Below the pieces are notes generated by a model. That model was given only the letters and a program-made list of their open reading frames with translations. It did no database searches and was not told the origin of the DNA. A program made the position numbers and the translations under genes. Below are positions 42,073 through 52,004 of a stretch of 64,000 nt of DNA, in pieces. This stretch comes from Pseudomonadota bacterium (GTDB lineage Bacteria; Pseudomonadota; Alphaproteobacteria; Rhizobiales; Xanthobacteraceae): contig JAFAGM010000005.1 of NCBI GenBank assembly GCA_023422775.1, positions 1 through 64,000 of the forward strand, given 5' to 3'. How positions within the stretch are numbered: position 1 is the stretch's first letter; every line of letters begins with the position of its first letter.

Positions 42073-42432
42073 CTCCTACAACCTCACGGTGAAAATTCCA
42101 TAAGAGGAGGTATATAGGAGTATGTGGATTCGGAACGCTATGGTTTTTCGCCCATAGATCAGCACCACCATCCCTTACCCGTTCCGGGCGGAGATACCCC
42201 TATTCTCGTTTTGAGCACCTTGCTGGCGACGTCATCGACGGTACCGGCGCGACAGAGGATTTCCGCAGACTGTCCGTGCTCGCCGGAAAGTATGGGGATG
42301 CCGCGAACGAGCCTTTCCCGCTCGAAGTGTTCGCATGGGGCGAACACCAATGCTCGAGCAGCCCGTGCCTGGCTGTCCCTCGCGTGGACGCCGTCCTATG
42401 ATGCCCCTCCCCGACAGCTTTTGCGACAACAC
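42073..42432. other. Region with possible coding remnants
   Basis: 360 bases. A plus-strand frame without a start codon reads ...FEHLAGDVIDGTGATEDFRR and on to FPLEVFAWGEHQC before a stop at about 42400, and looks more coding-like than the other frames. I could not assign it to a family. It may be the remnant of a decayed gene. Confidence 0.3.
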
Positions 42433-42546
42433 ATGCGCGACTACACGTTCAAGGAGAAGGCCAGAATAACTGCCGGCGCTGTTGCCGCGCTGGTCATCGT
42501 GGCATGGCTTGCCGTTGTCGCGCTGGGCATCCTGTCATCAGGCTAG
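42433..42546 (+). CDS. Small membrane protein (37 aa)
   Basis: MRDYTFKEKARITAGAVAAL then VIVAWLAVVALGILSSG: basic N-terminus and one membrane helix. The frame is open far upstream, but the upstream translation looks non-coding. Ribosome-binding site is weak, so the call is tentative. 76 bases before the amidohydrolase. Confidence 0.45.
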   Translation: MRDYTFKEKARITAGAVAALVIVAWLAVVALGILSSG

Positions 42547-42622
42547 GAGAACATATGGCGACAGCTCGGGAACTTTGTTCTACTGCGGAGAACAACGCCT
42601 CCAATTCAAGGCTCGCAAGTTG

Positions 42623-43855
42623 ATGGCCGATGATGTTTCCCGCGTGGATGGTGCCCGTGTCGTTGCCGACCTCAACGCGCTCCGGCAAATCGGCGCCTAC
42701 AGGACCGGCGTTCACAAGCCGACGTTCTCGGAACCGCATATGCGCTCGCTCCAGTGGCTGACGCAGCGGCTGCCCGAGGCGGGCCTCGCAGGCGAAATCG
42801 ACGGCATCGGCAACGTCGTCGGAACCAGTACCAAGCCCGGACCGAAACTGCTGGCGGGCTCGCATCTGGAGAGCCAGAATTACGCGGGCTGGCTCGATGG
42901 ACCGCTCGGCGTGGTCTATGCGCTCGAAGCCGCCCGCGTCATCAATCCGGATCCGAACATTCGTGGCGCGGTCGACGTCGCGGCATGGTGCGACGAGGAA
43001 GGGCATTTCGGCAGTTTTCTCGGCAGCCGGTCCTATGTCGGCGCCGTCACCGAAGCGGATATCGACACAGCCCGCGACCGCAACAGCGGCAGGATCATGC
43101 GTGATGCGTTGCGCGAGGCCGGCCTTGCGGGCCGGCCACGCGTCACGGCCGAACGCGGCCGGCACATCGGATATCTCGAAGCCCATATCGAGCAGGGCGA
43201 GAGGCTGATAAGCGATGCGCTGAAGATCGGCATCGTCACCTCCATCGTCGGCATCTGGCAATACCGCATCATTTTCACCGGCGAGCAGAACCACGCGGGC
43301 ACGACGCGGATGGCGGTGCGCCGCGATGCCGGCCTCGCGCTCGCCAGATTCTGCGTTGCGATCGACGATCGCTTTCCAGCGGCCTGTGGTCCGCGCACGG
43401 TGTGGACCACCGGCCGCATCACGCTCGATCCCGGGGCGCCGAGCATCATCCCGGGCAGCGCCGAAATGCTGTTCCAGATCCGCGACGACGACCCGGCCGT
43501 GATCGCGCGCCTCGAGTCGCTTCTTCACAGCATGGCCGCAGAAGCCACCGCCCAGGGCCGTTGCAGCGTCGCGGTCGAGCGTATTCGGATCGGCGCGCCC
43601 GCGATGATGGATGCATCGATCCAGCAGGCCATCGAGACCGCCAGCGCAACCCTCGCCGGCGGCAGGTCGCTCCGCATGCCGAGCGGCGCCGGCCACGACG
43701 CCCAGATCCTTTCCACCATCATGCCCGCCGGCATGCTGTTCGTGCCCTCGATCGGCGGCATCAGCCATCACTGGAGCGAGAACACCGACGATGCCGACAT
43801 CGTCACGGGGGCACAGGTCTTCGTCGAAGCGTGCCGGCAGCTGCTGGCGCAATGA
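42623..43855 (+). CDS. M20-family Zn-dependent amidohydrolase (N-carbamoyl-L-amino acid hydrolase / allantoate amidohydrolase type)
   Basis: 410 residues. Metal-site motifs in order: LLAGSHLESQNYAGWLDGPL, AAWCDEEGHFGSFLGSR, YLEAHIEQGE, NHAGTTRM, SGAGHDAQ and GGISHHWSENT. The family hydrolyses ureido or carbamoyl groups from amino acids, or allantoate. Compared with classical members the first motif has LES in place of D-T/S, so substrate preference is open. ATG 42623 is used; the frame extends upstream without homology. Confidence 0.85.
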   Translation: MADDVSRVDGARVVADLNALRQIGAYRTGVHKPTFSEPHMRSLQWLTQRLPEAGLAGEIDGIGNVVGTSTKPGPKLLAGSHLESQNYAGWLDGPLGVVYALEAARVINPDPNIRGAVDVAAWCDEEGHFGSFLGSRSYVGAVTEADIDTARDRNSGRIMRDALREAGLAGRPRVTAERGRHIGYLEAHIEQGERLISDALKIGIVTSIVGIWQYRIIFTGEQNHAGTTRMAVRRDAGLALARFCVAIDDRFPAACGPRTVWTTGRITLDPGAPSIIPGSAEMLFQIRDDDPAVIARLESLLHSMAAEATAQGRCSVAVERIRIGAPAMMDASIQQAIETASATLAGGRSLRMPSGAGHDAQILSTIMPAGMLFVPSIGGISHHWSENTDDADIVTGAQVFVEACRQLLAQ

Positions 43856-44058
43856 GCGGGGCGGTGATCTACGGCGATATGACCCTGGCGCGAACAGGCC
43901 CCTTGGACGGGTGAACCCGCCTCTGATATGCGATCGGGCTGGCCACGCGGCAAAATTCAGAATTGCGGAACGGTTCGGCGACAACGCGCCGCGCAAGGCC
44001 TTGTTGCAAACGACTGAATTTGCGGCCATTTTGGCTCAGACGAGGTAAAGCTCCCGGC

Positions 44059-45096
44059 ATGTTGCTGCTTCAGGCCCTCCCGACATCGATCGGCGTTGCC
44101 GCCATCGCACCTGCGCTGCTGCTGCTGTGGCTCGTTGTCGCCACCGACGAGCGCCCGGGTTCGCCCGGGCGGGTGTGGCTCGCCTTCGTGCTCGGGGCCG
44201 CCAGCATTTTGCTTCTTGGGATTGCGCGCGCCCCCTTTGCTGCAATTCTCTCCGTGCCGGGAAATCCCTGGATGACGCAGGGCCTGCGCTCGGTCTTCGG
44301 TGTCGCAGCCCCCGAGGAGATCGTGAAAATCCTCGTCATCGTCGTCGTGTCGATGCGTCGCCGCAACCTCGCCGACCCGATGGACACCGTGATCTACGGC
44401 GCGGCCGCCGGCCTTGGCTTCGCGGCTTACGAAAACCTCGCCTATCTCGTGCAGCATTCCGACATGTGGCGGTCGCTGGCCGCCCTGCGCAGCGTGTTGA
44501 CGGTGCCGTTTCACGGCGCGCTCGGCATCATCGCGGGCGCCTATATCGCCATCGCGCGGGCCGGCACCGCGCTCGGCGCCAACCGGCATCACCGCGACTG
44601 GTCGCGCTATTCGAGCTGGGCGCTGGCTTTGTTCGCGCCGATCGCGTTGCATGCGGCGTTCGATTTTCCGTTGCTGACGCTGCAGAAGCATCCCGACCTC
44701 GGATCGGGGACCAGGATGCTGCTCGGAACGGCGAGCCTGCTGATCGGATTCAGTTCGATCGGATTTGCCATCCGGCTGGTACGGCGCGTCGGCCGGCATC
44801 ATGCGCCACGCACCGAGATCGCACGGGAACGGCTGAGCCAGTTGCGGCGGATGTGGGCCCTGCTTGTCGTCGGCGGCGGCGCGAGCTTTGTCGGCGTCGC
44901 CTTCGTGCTGACTTCGCTGCACCACTGGTTCGTTCACCCCGAGCGGCAGGCGTCGCTGCTTCTGATTCCGCTCGGGGCTACATCGATCCTGATCGGCCTC
45001 GCGCTGCTGCTCGCCACCTCTGCCGTCTATGTTTTCGGCCGCAACAAGATCCGCACCTCATCGGACGGATTTTCATCTGCGCCCGAGCCCGGCTGA
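44059..45096 (+). CDS. PrsW-type intramembrane metalloprotease family protein
   Basis: 345 residues, about eight membrane helices. The metalloprotease motifs are present: AAPEEIVKIL (EE), AAYENLAYL (E-N), VPFHGALGIIAG (H) and ALHAAFDFPL (HxxxD). PrsW in Bacillus cleaves an anti-sigma factor; no sigma or anti-sigma gene is adjacent here, so the target is unknown. Confidence 0.82.
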   Translation: MLLLQALPTSIGVAAIAPALLLLWLVVATDERPGSPGRVWLAFVLGAASILLLGIARAPFAAILSVPGNPWMTQGLRSVFGVAAPEEIVKILVIVVVSMRRRNLADPMDTVIYGAAAGLGFAAYENLAYLVQHSDMWRSLAALRSVLTVPFHGALGIIAGAYIAIARAGTALGANRHHRDWSRYSSWALALFAPIALHAAFDFPLLTLQKHPDLGSGTRMLLGTASLLIGFSSIGFAIRLVRRVGRHHAPRTEIARERLSQLRRMWALLVVGGGASFVGVAFVLTSLHHWFVHPERQASLLLIPLGATSILIGLALLLATSAVYVFGRNKIRTSSDGFSSAPEPG

Positions 45097-45179
45097 AGTT
45101 CCTTCGTTTGTCGGCATGGCGCTCGCCGCACGCAAATAGGGGGATGACAGGACCGAGTGCGTGCGCTATAGAACCCGCC

Positions 45180-45260
45180 ATGATCAACGTCGCCGCCAGC
45201 AACTATTGGTATTTTAGCTTCGACAGCTCGCTGGCGGTGGGAGGATCGCGCTCAATCTGA
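45180..45260 (+). CDS. Aromatic-rich leader peptide of the DAHP synthase attenuator
   Basis: 26-residue peptide MINVAASNYWYFSFDSSLAV plus GGSRSI. Residues 9-14 contain Tyr-Trp-Tyr-Phe-Ser-Phe: five aromatic codons in six. Located 88 bases before the DAHP synthase start and followed by competing hairpins, it fits a ribosome-stalling sensor for charged tRNA-Tyr, -Trp and -Phe. Confidence 0.85.
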   Translation: MINVAASNYWYFSFDSSLAVGGSRSI

Positions 45261-45313
45261 TGAATTGAAGCAGGGAAGTCCGAACAGCCGCCAGACCTGG
45301 CGGCTTTTTATTT
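45191..45313 (+). promoter_or_regulatory. Transcription attenuator of DAHP synthase
   Basis: Four complementary segments: 1 = cgccgccagc (45191-45200, inside the leader before the aromatic codons), 2 = gctggcgg (45230-45237), 3 = gccgccag (45287-45294), 4 = ctggcggc (45297-45304) followed by ttttta. 1:2 and 3:4 can form together (termination); a ribosome stalled on the aromatic codons covers 1 and allows 2:3 (readthrough). Confidence 0.8.
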
Positions 45314-45348
45314 GGCCGGCAGGTTCCCAACGAACAGGAGCCAAAGCC

Positions 45349-46434
<1,086 letters not shown>

Positions 46435-46454
46435 CGCCGGCGGGCGATGACAAA

Positions 46455-46481
46455 GCAGGGTACGCAATCTGCGCACCCTGC
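46455..46481 (+). terminator. Possible terminator after DAHP synthase
   Basis: gcagggt / accctgc stem with an inner gca/tgc pairing, 20 bases after the stop codon. No T-run follows, so termination is uncertain. Confidence 0.35.
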
Positions 46482-46611
46482 TCCCGAGGTGGAGAATCGA
46501 AAGGATCGGCAGGCCAGCTTTGATCTCGACTACTGGCCGGCGCCTGCAAAGCCGCGCCATCCCATCTCGCAACCGTCACACCCGCGGTTGAGCATGCCGG
46601 CCCCAATCGGC

Positions 46612-46863
46612 CTAGCAGCCGCGGCAGATGCTCTTGATCTTGCGGTCGAGAAGGGCGTTTTCCTTGCTCAGCGGATCATTCGGATCGAGTTGCTCCTTGC
46701 CGCTGTTGGGCGGCAGATCGCTCGGGCGCGGCTGTCGGTGACCGACCGGCGCCTGCATCACTCCGCCGCTCGGATTCTTCGAAACGGACGACGACCCCTG
46801 CGCAAACGCGTCCGGGCCGCCGATCAGAACCACCAGCGCTATCGAAAGGATCAGTTTCCGCAT
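46612..46863 (-). CDS. Small secreted hypothetical protein (83 aa)
   Basis: Signal peptide MRKLILSIALVVLIGGPDAF (cleavage near AFA-QG), Ser/Pro-rich middle, and a C-terminal KENALLDRKIKSICRGC with two cysteines. Looks periplasmic; unknown function. Confidence 0.65.
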   Translation of the reverse strand: MRKLILSIALVVLIGGPDAFAQGSSSVSKNPSGGVMQAPVGHRQPRPSDLPPNSGKEQLDPNDPLSKENALLDRKIKSICRGC

Positions 46864-46899
46864 CTTGGTTCTCCCGTTGTTCCGTCTGTCATGTTCCCT

Positions 46900-47103
46900 C
46901 TACCGCGCCGGAACTTCGATCGTTCCGCAATTGCGGCGTCCCTGGGCGGCGCAATCCTGCGCCTTTCGTACATCGGCCATGGTGCCCAACAACCAGATTC
47001 CCGCCGCCACCAGCACCACGAAGAAGCCGAGCATCACCGCGTTCTCGATCGCGCGATTGCCCGAATCTTCGGGCGGCTCTGGTTCTCCCTCGCCTTCCGT
47101 CAT
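46900..47103 (-). CDS. Small single-pass membrane protein (67 aa)
   Basis: Acidic N-terminus MTEGEGEPEPPEDSG, one membrane helix (AVMLGFFVVLVAAGIWLLGT) and a short tail with two cysteines (DCAAQGRRNCGTIEV). It starts 8 bases after the epmB stop, so it is probably cotranscribed. No known family. Confidence 0.65.
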   Translation of the reverse strand: MTEGEGEPEPPEDSGNRAIENAVMLGFFVVLVAAGIWLLGTMADVRKAQDCAAQGRRNCGTIEVPAR

Positions 47104-47110
47104 CGCCGGA

Positions 47111-48214
47111 TCACGGCTTGGGCGGATAGAGATGAACGTCGCCGCAATAGTCCACGATACGATATCGCGATTCCGAAGATAGTTCACATTCAGCGGAATT
47201 TGCATGCGACAAATAATTCGGGCCGACCGGCGCCTTTCCGTGTCCTCCGGGAATATCCAGGACATAATCGGGCTGGCACAGGCCGGAAACGCGTCCCCGC
47301 AAGCTCCGCATAAGTTCCTGGCCTTGCGCAATCGTGGTGCGCAGATGCGCCGTGCCCGGCGCGAGGTCGCCATGATGCAGGTAATAGGGCTTGATCCGGC
47401 ATTCGACGAAGGCCCGCATCAGGGCTTCGAGCACGGAGGCGTCGTCATTGACGCCGCGCAGCAGCACCGACTGGCTCACCAGCGGAATGCCGGCATCCAC
47501 CAGCCGCGCGCAGGCAGCGCGGGCCTCGTGCGCCAGTTCGCGCGGATGGTTGGCGTGAACGGCGACCCAGGTCGTCGCGCCCGCGACGCGCAGCGCACTG
47601 ACCATATCGCCGTCGATGCGTGCGGGTGCTGCGACCGGGACACGCGTGTGGAGGCGGATGATCCTGACGTGATCGATAGCCGCGAGGTCGGCCATGATCT
47701 CGGCCAGCCGCCGCGGCGACAGCATCAGAGGGTCGCCGCCGGTGAGGATGACTTCCCAGATTTCACCGTGCTGACGGATATAGTTCAGCGCATCGCGATA
47801 GGCGGCCTCAGACAGCGCCGTCGCCTTGCCCGGCCCGACCATTTCGCGGCGAAAGCAGAACCTGCAATATACGGCGCAGACGTGCACCAGCTTGAACAGC
47901 ACGCGGTCCGGATAGCGATGCACGATGCCGGGGACCGGCGAATGCGCGTCATCGCCGATCGGATCGGCGTTCTCGCCTGATGTGTTCACCAGTTCGAGCG
48001 CGCTTGGAATGAATTGCCGTGCAATCGGATCGTCGGCATCCTCGCTGTCGATCAGGCCGGCAATGTCTGGTGTCACGGCAATGGCATAGCGCGCGGCGAC
48101 CCGTTCGAGGTCGGCAAGATCGGCCGCGGGCGCAAGCCCACGCTCGATCAACTCAGTCGGATGCCGCAGCGTTGCCGCCAGTTTCGGATCGATCCTGTTC
48201 ATGCCTCTGTTCAC
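47111..48214 (-). CDS. epmB: EF-P beta-lysylation protein EpmB (lysine 2,3-aminomutase family)
   Basis: 367 residues, radical SAM enzyme with the cluster motif CAVYCRFCFRR and KamA-like LTGGDPLMLSPRRLAEI. Converts lysine to beta-lysine for attachment to elongation factor P. Adjacent to epmA and near efp, which supports EpmB over catabolic KamA. GTG 48214 is chosen since AGGAG lies five bases upstream; it overlaps the epmA stop by 4 bases. Confidence 0.9.
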   Translation of the reverse strand: MNRGMNRIDPKLAATLRHPTELIERGLAPAADLADLERVAARYAIAVTPDIAGLIDSEDADDPIARQFIPSALELVNTSGENADPIGDDAHSPVPGIVHRYPDRVLFKLVHVCAVYCRFCFRREMVGPGKATALSEAAYRDALNYIRQHGEIWEVILTGGDPLMLSPRRLAEIMADLAAIDHVRIIRLHTRVPVAAPARIDGDMVSALRVAGATTWVAVHANHPRELAHEARAACARLVDAGIPLVSQSVLLRGVNDDASVLEALMRAFVECRIKPYYLHHGDLAPGTAHLRTTIAQGQELMRSLRGRVSGLCQPDYVLDIPGGHGKAPVGPNYLSHANSAECELSSESRYRIVDYCGDVHLYPPKP

Positions 48215-49263
48215 GTTTCTCCTGCCGGCGGCGTCCACACCACCTGATCCACCCGCAGCGCGCCGCTTGCCAGCATCACCAGCCGGTCGAAGCCGAGCGC
48301 CACGCCGCTCGACGGCGGCATCGCCGCGACCGCCGCGAGAAATTCCTCATCGAGCGGATAGCGCTCGCCATAGCGGCGCTGCTTCTCATCCATCGCCGCA
48401 GCGAAACGGCGGCGCTGCTCGGCCGCGTCGGTCAGTTCGCCAAAGCCGTTGGCGAGTTCGACGCCGCAGGCGTAGATTTCGAACCGTTCGGCGACGCGCG
48501 GATCGGACGCCTTGGTGCGCGCCAGTGCGGCTTCCGGCGCCGGATATTCGAACAGCACCGTCAAACGCCCCTGCCCCAAATTCGGTTCGATGTGCTCGAC
48601 CAGCACCTTGCTGAAAATATCCGACCAGGTGTCGTCGTCGGTTATGCGCACCCGCGCAACTGCAGCCGTCGCAAGCGCCGCGCGATCGCCTTCGCCATCC
48701 CTGATCGTGGCCAGGAGATCAATCCCCGCGAAGCGCTCGAATGCCGCAGCCACCGTCAGGAGTTCCGGTTCGGCGAACGGATCGGCTGTCTTGCCGCGAA
48801 ACGAAAACCGCCTGATCCCGGTCGCCCGCGCCGCATGCGCGATCACGACGACGCTGTCGGCCATCACCGCGTCGTAGCTGGCGTCCGCGCGATACCATTC
48901 CAGCATGGTGAACTCGGGCAGATGCAGGTCGCCGCGCTCGCGGTCGCGGAACACGCGAGCAAACTCGAATATCCTGGACTCGCCGGCGGCGAGCAATTTC
49001 TTGGCGGCGAATTCCGGCGAGGTCCGCAAATAGCGCGTCGCACGGGTGCCGCCGCCGCCGATGATTTCGGTGCGCGGCGCGTGCAGATGCGTCTCGTTGC
49101 CGGGCGATACCTGGAGGATGCCGGTTTCGACTTCGGCAAAACCCTGCTCCTCGAACCAGGCCCGAACCGCCCCGGTGATCGCACGCCGCGCCATCAGGAA
49201 CGGCTTGCGATCGGCGTGCCGCGTCGCTGCCCACCATGGGGACGGCTGGTCGCTGCCGGCCAT
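48211..49263 (-). CDS. epmA: EF-P lysyl-ligase EpmA (GenX/PoxA)
   Basis: 350 residues, a class II lysyl-tRNA synthetase catalytic domain without the anticodon-binding domain. Motif 2 region RIFEFARVFRDRERGDLHLP and motif 3 SGVALGFDRLVMLASGA are clear. Ligates beta-lysine to the EF-P lysine. ATG 49263 gives the family N-terminus; the frame extends another 66 codons upstream without homology. Confidence 0.92.
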   Translation of the reverse strand: MAGSDQPSPWWAATRHADRKPFLMARRAITGAVRAWFEEQGFAEVETGILQVSPGNETHLHAPRTEIIGGGGTRATRYLRTSPEFAAKKLLAAGESRIFEFARVFRDRERGDLHLPEFTMLEWYRADASYDAVMADSVVVIAHAARATGIRRFSFRGKTADPFAEPELLTVAAAFERFAGIDLLATIRDGEGDRAALATAAVARVRITDDDTWSDIFSKVLVEHIEPNLGQGRLTVLFEYPAPEAALARTKASDPRVAERFEIYACGVELANGFGELTDAAEQRRRFAAAMDEKQRRYGERYPLDEEFLAAVAAMPPSSGVALGFDRLVMLASGALRVDQVVWTPPAGET

Positions 49264-49749
49264 CAGCAACGGTCCCGAACCGGCCGCCGCGGAGCGCCAG
49301 TCAGCGAACCCATGAGCGAGTTCGAAAAATCGGCCAATGCCATTGATATCATTCAGCTTTCTTTGCATCGATACAGCAAGCCGCAGGAAGCCGCAAGATT
49401 CCGCTCCAAGTGCGTCTCCAAGTTGCGTCATTTCATGTCCAAAGACACCCGGCTTGTCCATGCGAATACCGGCGCACCTTCCTGTACCTGCTGATCTTTG
49501 GAGGATGCTTGAAGTCGCACTTCAACGCCCTCGCCATCGGCTGGTGCGACCTTCTACAGCGCTCGCGAAGACCCTCATAAGCTACTGCGCCATCGGGCGA
49601 TTCAAGCCCCCGGGCGATCCGCCGGAAATGGCGGCAAAACGCTGGCATCGACGGTCAAAATCAGTATGTTGCAGCCCGAAACCGTCCTATTGGCTGCATG
49701 GACACCCGTGTCCGGATTGGCCGAAGGCCAGAAATTCAGGAAAACACCT
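49264..49749. other. Intergenic region between epmA and efp
   Basis: 486 bases between divergent genes. Frames here translate to low-quality sequence. It should hold the promoters of both genes. A small palindrome ggacac-cc-gtgtcc lies at about 49698-49711, just upstream of efp. Confidence 0.45.
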
Positions 49750-50316
49750 TTGAAAGTTATCGCCAGTTCTATCCGCAAGGGCAACATTATCGAGCAGGAC
49801 GGCAGGCTCTACGTCGTTCTCACGGCCGAAAACATCCATCCCGGCAAGGGAACCCCGGTCAGCCAGATCGAAATGCGCCGCATCGGCGACGGCGTGAAGA
49901 TTTCGGAACGCTACAAGACGACCGACCAGGTCGAGAAAGCGACCGTCGAGGATCACAACTTCAATTATCTCTATGAGGATGCCGACGGCTTCCACTTCAT
50001 GAATGCCGAGACCTACGACCAGGTCCAGGTCTCCAAGGAGATCGTGGGAACGGCGGCGCCCTATCTGCAAGAGAACATGACCGTGAAGCTTTCGCTTCAC
50101 GACATGAATCCGGTGGCGATCCAGTTGCCCCAGCGTGCGACACTGGAAGTGGTGGAAACCGAGCCGGTCACCAAGGGTCAGACCGCTTCTTCCTCCTACA
50201 AACCTGCTATCCTTTCCAACGGTGTCCGCACCGCGGTTCCGCCGCACATCGGAACCGGGACACGGATCGTGGTCATGACCGAAGACGGCTCCTACGTCGA
50301 ACGCGCCAAGGATTGA
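49750..50316 (+). CDS. efp: Elongation factor P
   Basis: 188 residues from TTG 49750 (AGGAAA nine bases upstream), the exact usual length. N-terminal KOW-like domain with the modification loop NIHPGKGTP, in which Lys33 is the predicted site for beta-lysyl addition by EpmA/EpmB encoded next door. Domains II and III follow (ATLEVVETEPVTKGQTASSS). Relieves ribosome stalling at polyprolines. Confidence 0.95.
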   Translation: MKVIASSIRKGNIIEQDGRLYVVLTAENIHPGKGTPVSQIEMRRIGDGVKISERYKTTDQVEKATVEDHNFNYLYEDADGFHFMNAETYDQVQVSKEIVGTAAPYLQENMTVKLSLHDMNPVAIQLPQRATLEVVETEPVTKGQTASSSYKPAILSNGVRTAVPPHIGTGTRIVVMTEDGSYVERAKD

Positions 50317-50358
50317 GCTGGCGCATCGGATTGGGGGAGCCCGCCAGGGGGCAATGCA

Positions 50359-51951
50359 TTGAACAACAAGGCTGTCCGCTTGCTTGCGCGTTGGCTGACA
50401 GCTTTTGGTTTGCTCTCCGTCCCGGCGACCGGGGCTTTCGCAGAAGCGTTCAGCACGCCCTCGGTCTCGGTGATCCATGCCGACTGGCGTTCGGTGCTCG
50501 ATCAGTTCCGCGCGGAGATCAGCCTCCAACCAGCGATCGCCTCCCGATTCACATTCGCCGGCCAGCGGCGAGTGCCCTCGTGGGATCCGCGTTCGACCCC
50601 GGCGCTGGTGCAATTGAACGCGGTCACGTCGCCGGTTTTTGCCGGCATCGGACGCAGCCCCATCCCGGTACTGTTGCCGCTCGATACCGCAGGCTATCTC
50701 GAAGCCGGCGTTGACGGCGCTTCAGACAGAGATTTGTCGCGCTATCAGGCAGACTTCAACGCGGACCTGTTTCACGCAGGCCCCTCCGGTTACGACGCGG
50801 TGTTTTCGCTGGATCCCGAAGAAGGCGACGGCCTGCCGCCACGGAAGTTCGTCAGGCCGGTAGAGGTGCAGATCACGGGCTCGAACCTGATCTACGATCT
50901 CGCCGACCCGCACGGGGGCAAAGGTGCGCCGGTCAAGGCACTGGCGGCGCAGTATCCGGACATGCGTCGTTTCATTCGCGAAGGCTATGTGCGTTACGCC
51001 TTCACCCGCTTTGGCGTCCCCTACGTGGTGTCGATCCAGTGCCTTGACTCGGTGCCGCGTCCCCGCCGGCTGGCCTGCCGGGAGGCCTATCCAATCGCGG
51101 AGCGTTTCCTGAAGGCGCTGCGCGTCGCAGGCGGACAACCGGCGCGGCCGCGCTACGACATCTCATCCAGGACCGCCGAACGGCCCGGCACTGCCTCACC
51201 CGAATTCACCTATCACACGAGCGGCAACATCATCGCCCGCAGCGGCGCACGCAAGCGCGGCGGCCACGCCGACCTCACCGTCTATTCGCAAATCCGCTTT
51301 CCCCTGGAGAAAACCCCGGCCATCGTCAGTTCGCAATCGTTCAGCAAGCGCAAACCCGGCGAGCGCAGCGGCGTTTACTCGTGGCGCGATAATTTTTGCG
51401 AGGCCCGCAGTTTCCAGGTCGGGCAATGCCCCGCCGGCTTCGGCCACCAGGGCCAGGACATTCGTCCCGCGCCCTGCCTGTTGAACGGCGAGAGCGGAAG
51501 CCATTGCCATCCCCGAAGGCAGGCCGTCGTCGCCGTCCGCGACGGCGTCCTGATCCGTTCACCGAAGCAGGAAGCGGCCACGCTGCAGATCAACACAGGG
51601 CGCGAGCATCTCCGCTTCCGCTACATGCACATGAACCCTTCCAGCATGGACGCGGACGGGATTCTCAACGGGCGAAGGGTCGCCGAGGGCGAGAAGATCG
51701 GCGTGGTTTCGAACTATCTCGATTTTCCCAACGGCACCAGCTACCACCTGCACTTCGACATCCAGGTGTTCACGCGCGACGGCTGGCTCTGGGTCAATCC
51801 CTACACCACGCTGATTTCTTCGTATGAACACCTGATCCGCGCCCGCGGTCGCGAGGTCGGAATCGATCCTCCGCCCGCGGCCGCCGCCGTAGCGCAGGCG
51901 CTGCCGGAGGATGCCCTTCGTCGCAACGCCCAGCGGGGCCGCGAGAACTGA
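50359..51951 (+). CDS. Secreted M23-type peptidase family protein
   Basis: 530 residues from TTG 50359 (AGGGGG upstream). Signal peptide LTAFGLLSVPATGAFA. The LytM/M23 zinc-site pattern is in the last third: FGHQGQDIRP (HxxxD) and YHLHFDIQV (HxH), with YMHMNPSS between. The N-terminal two-thirds has no family I recognise. Probable envelope peptidoglycan endopeptidase or inactive regulator; the HxxxD and HxH residues look intact. Confidence 0.78.
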   Translation: MNNKAVRLLARWLTAFGLLSVPATGAFAEAFSTPSVSVIHADWRSVLDQFRAEISLQPAIASRFTFAGQRRVPSWDPRSTPALVQLNAVTSPVFAGIGRSPIPVLLPLDTAGYLEAGVDGASDRDLSRYQADFNADLFHAGPSGYDAVFSLDPEEGDGLPPRKFVRPVEVQITGSNLIYDLADPHGGKGAPVKALAAQYPDMRRFIREGYVRYAFTRFGVPYVVSIQCLDSVPRPRRLACREAYPIAERFLKALRVAGGQPARPRYDISSRTAERPGTASPEFTYHTSGNIIARSGARKRGGHADLTVYSQIRFPLEKTPAIVSSQSFSKRKPGERSGVYSWRDNFCEARSFQVGQCPAGFGHQGQDIRPAPCLLNGESGSHCHPRRQAVVAVRDGVLIRSPKQEAATLQINTGREHLRFRYMHMNPSSMDADGILNGRRVAEGEKIGVVSNYLDFPNGTSYHLHFDIQVFTRDGWLWVNPYTTLISSYEHLIRARGREVGIDPPPAAAAVAQALPEDALRRNAQRGREN

Positions 51952-52004
51952 TCGCCCGCAAGCCTTATCGGTGACCTCGAACTCGCGCCGTGCCGCGCGA
52001 AACC

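Noticed and set aside
40871..42100. tRNA-Glu as integration site for a genomic island
   Set aside because: No integrase and no repeat of the tRNA 3' end was seen downstream, so only a weak hint of acquisition is kept.
42124..42432. Upstream extension of the 37-residue membrane protein
   Set aside because: The extension translates to Ser/Pro/Arg-rich sequence with no family; only the last 37 codons look real.
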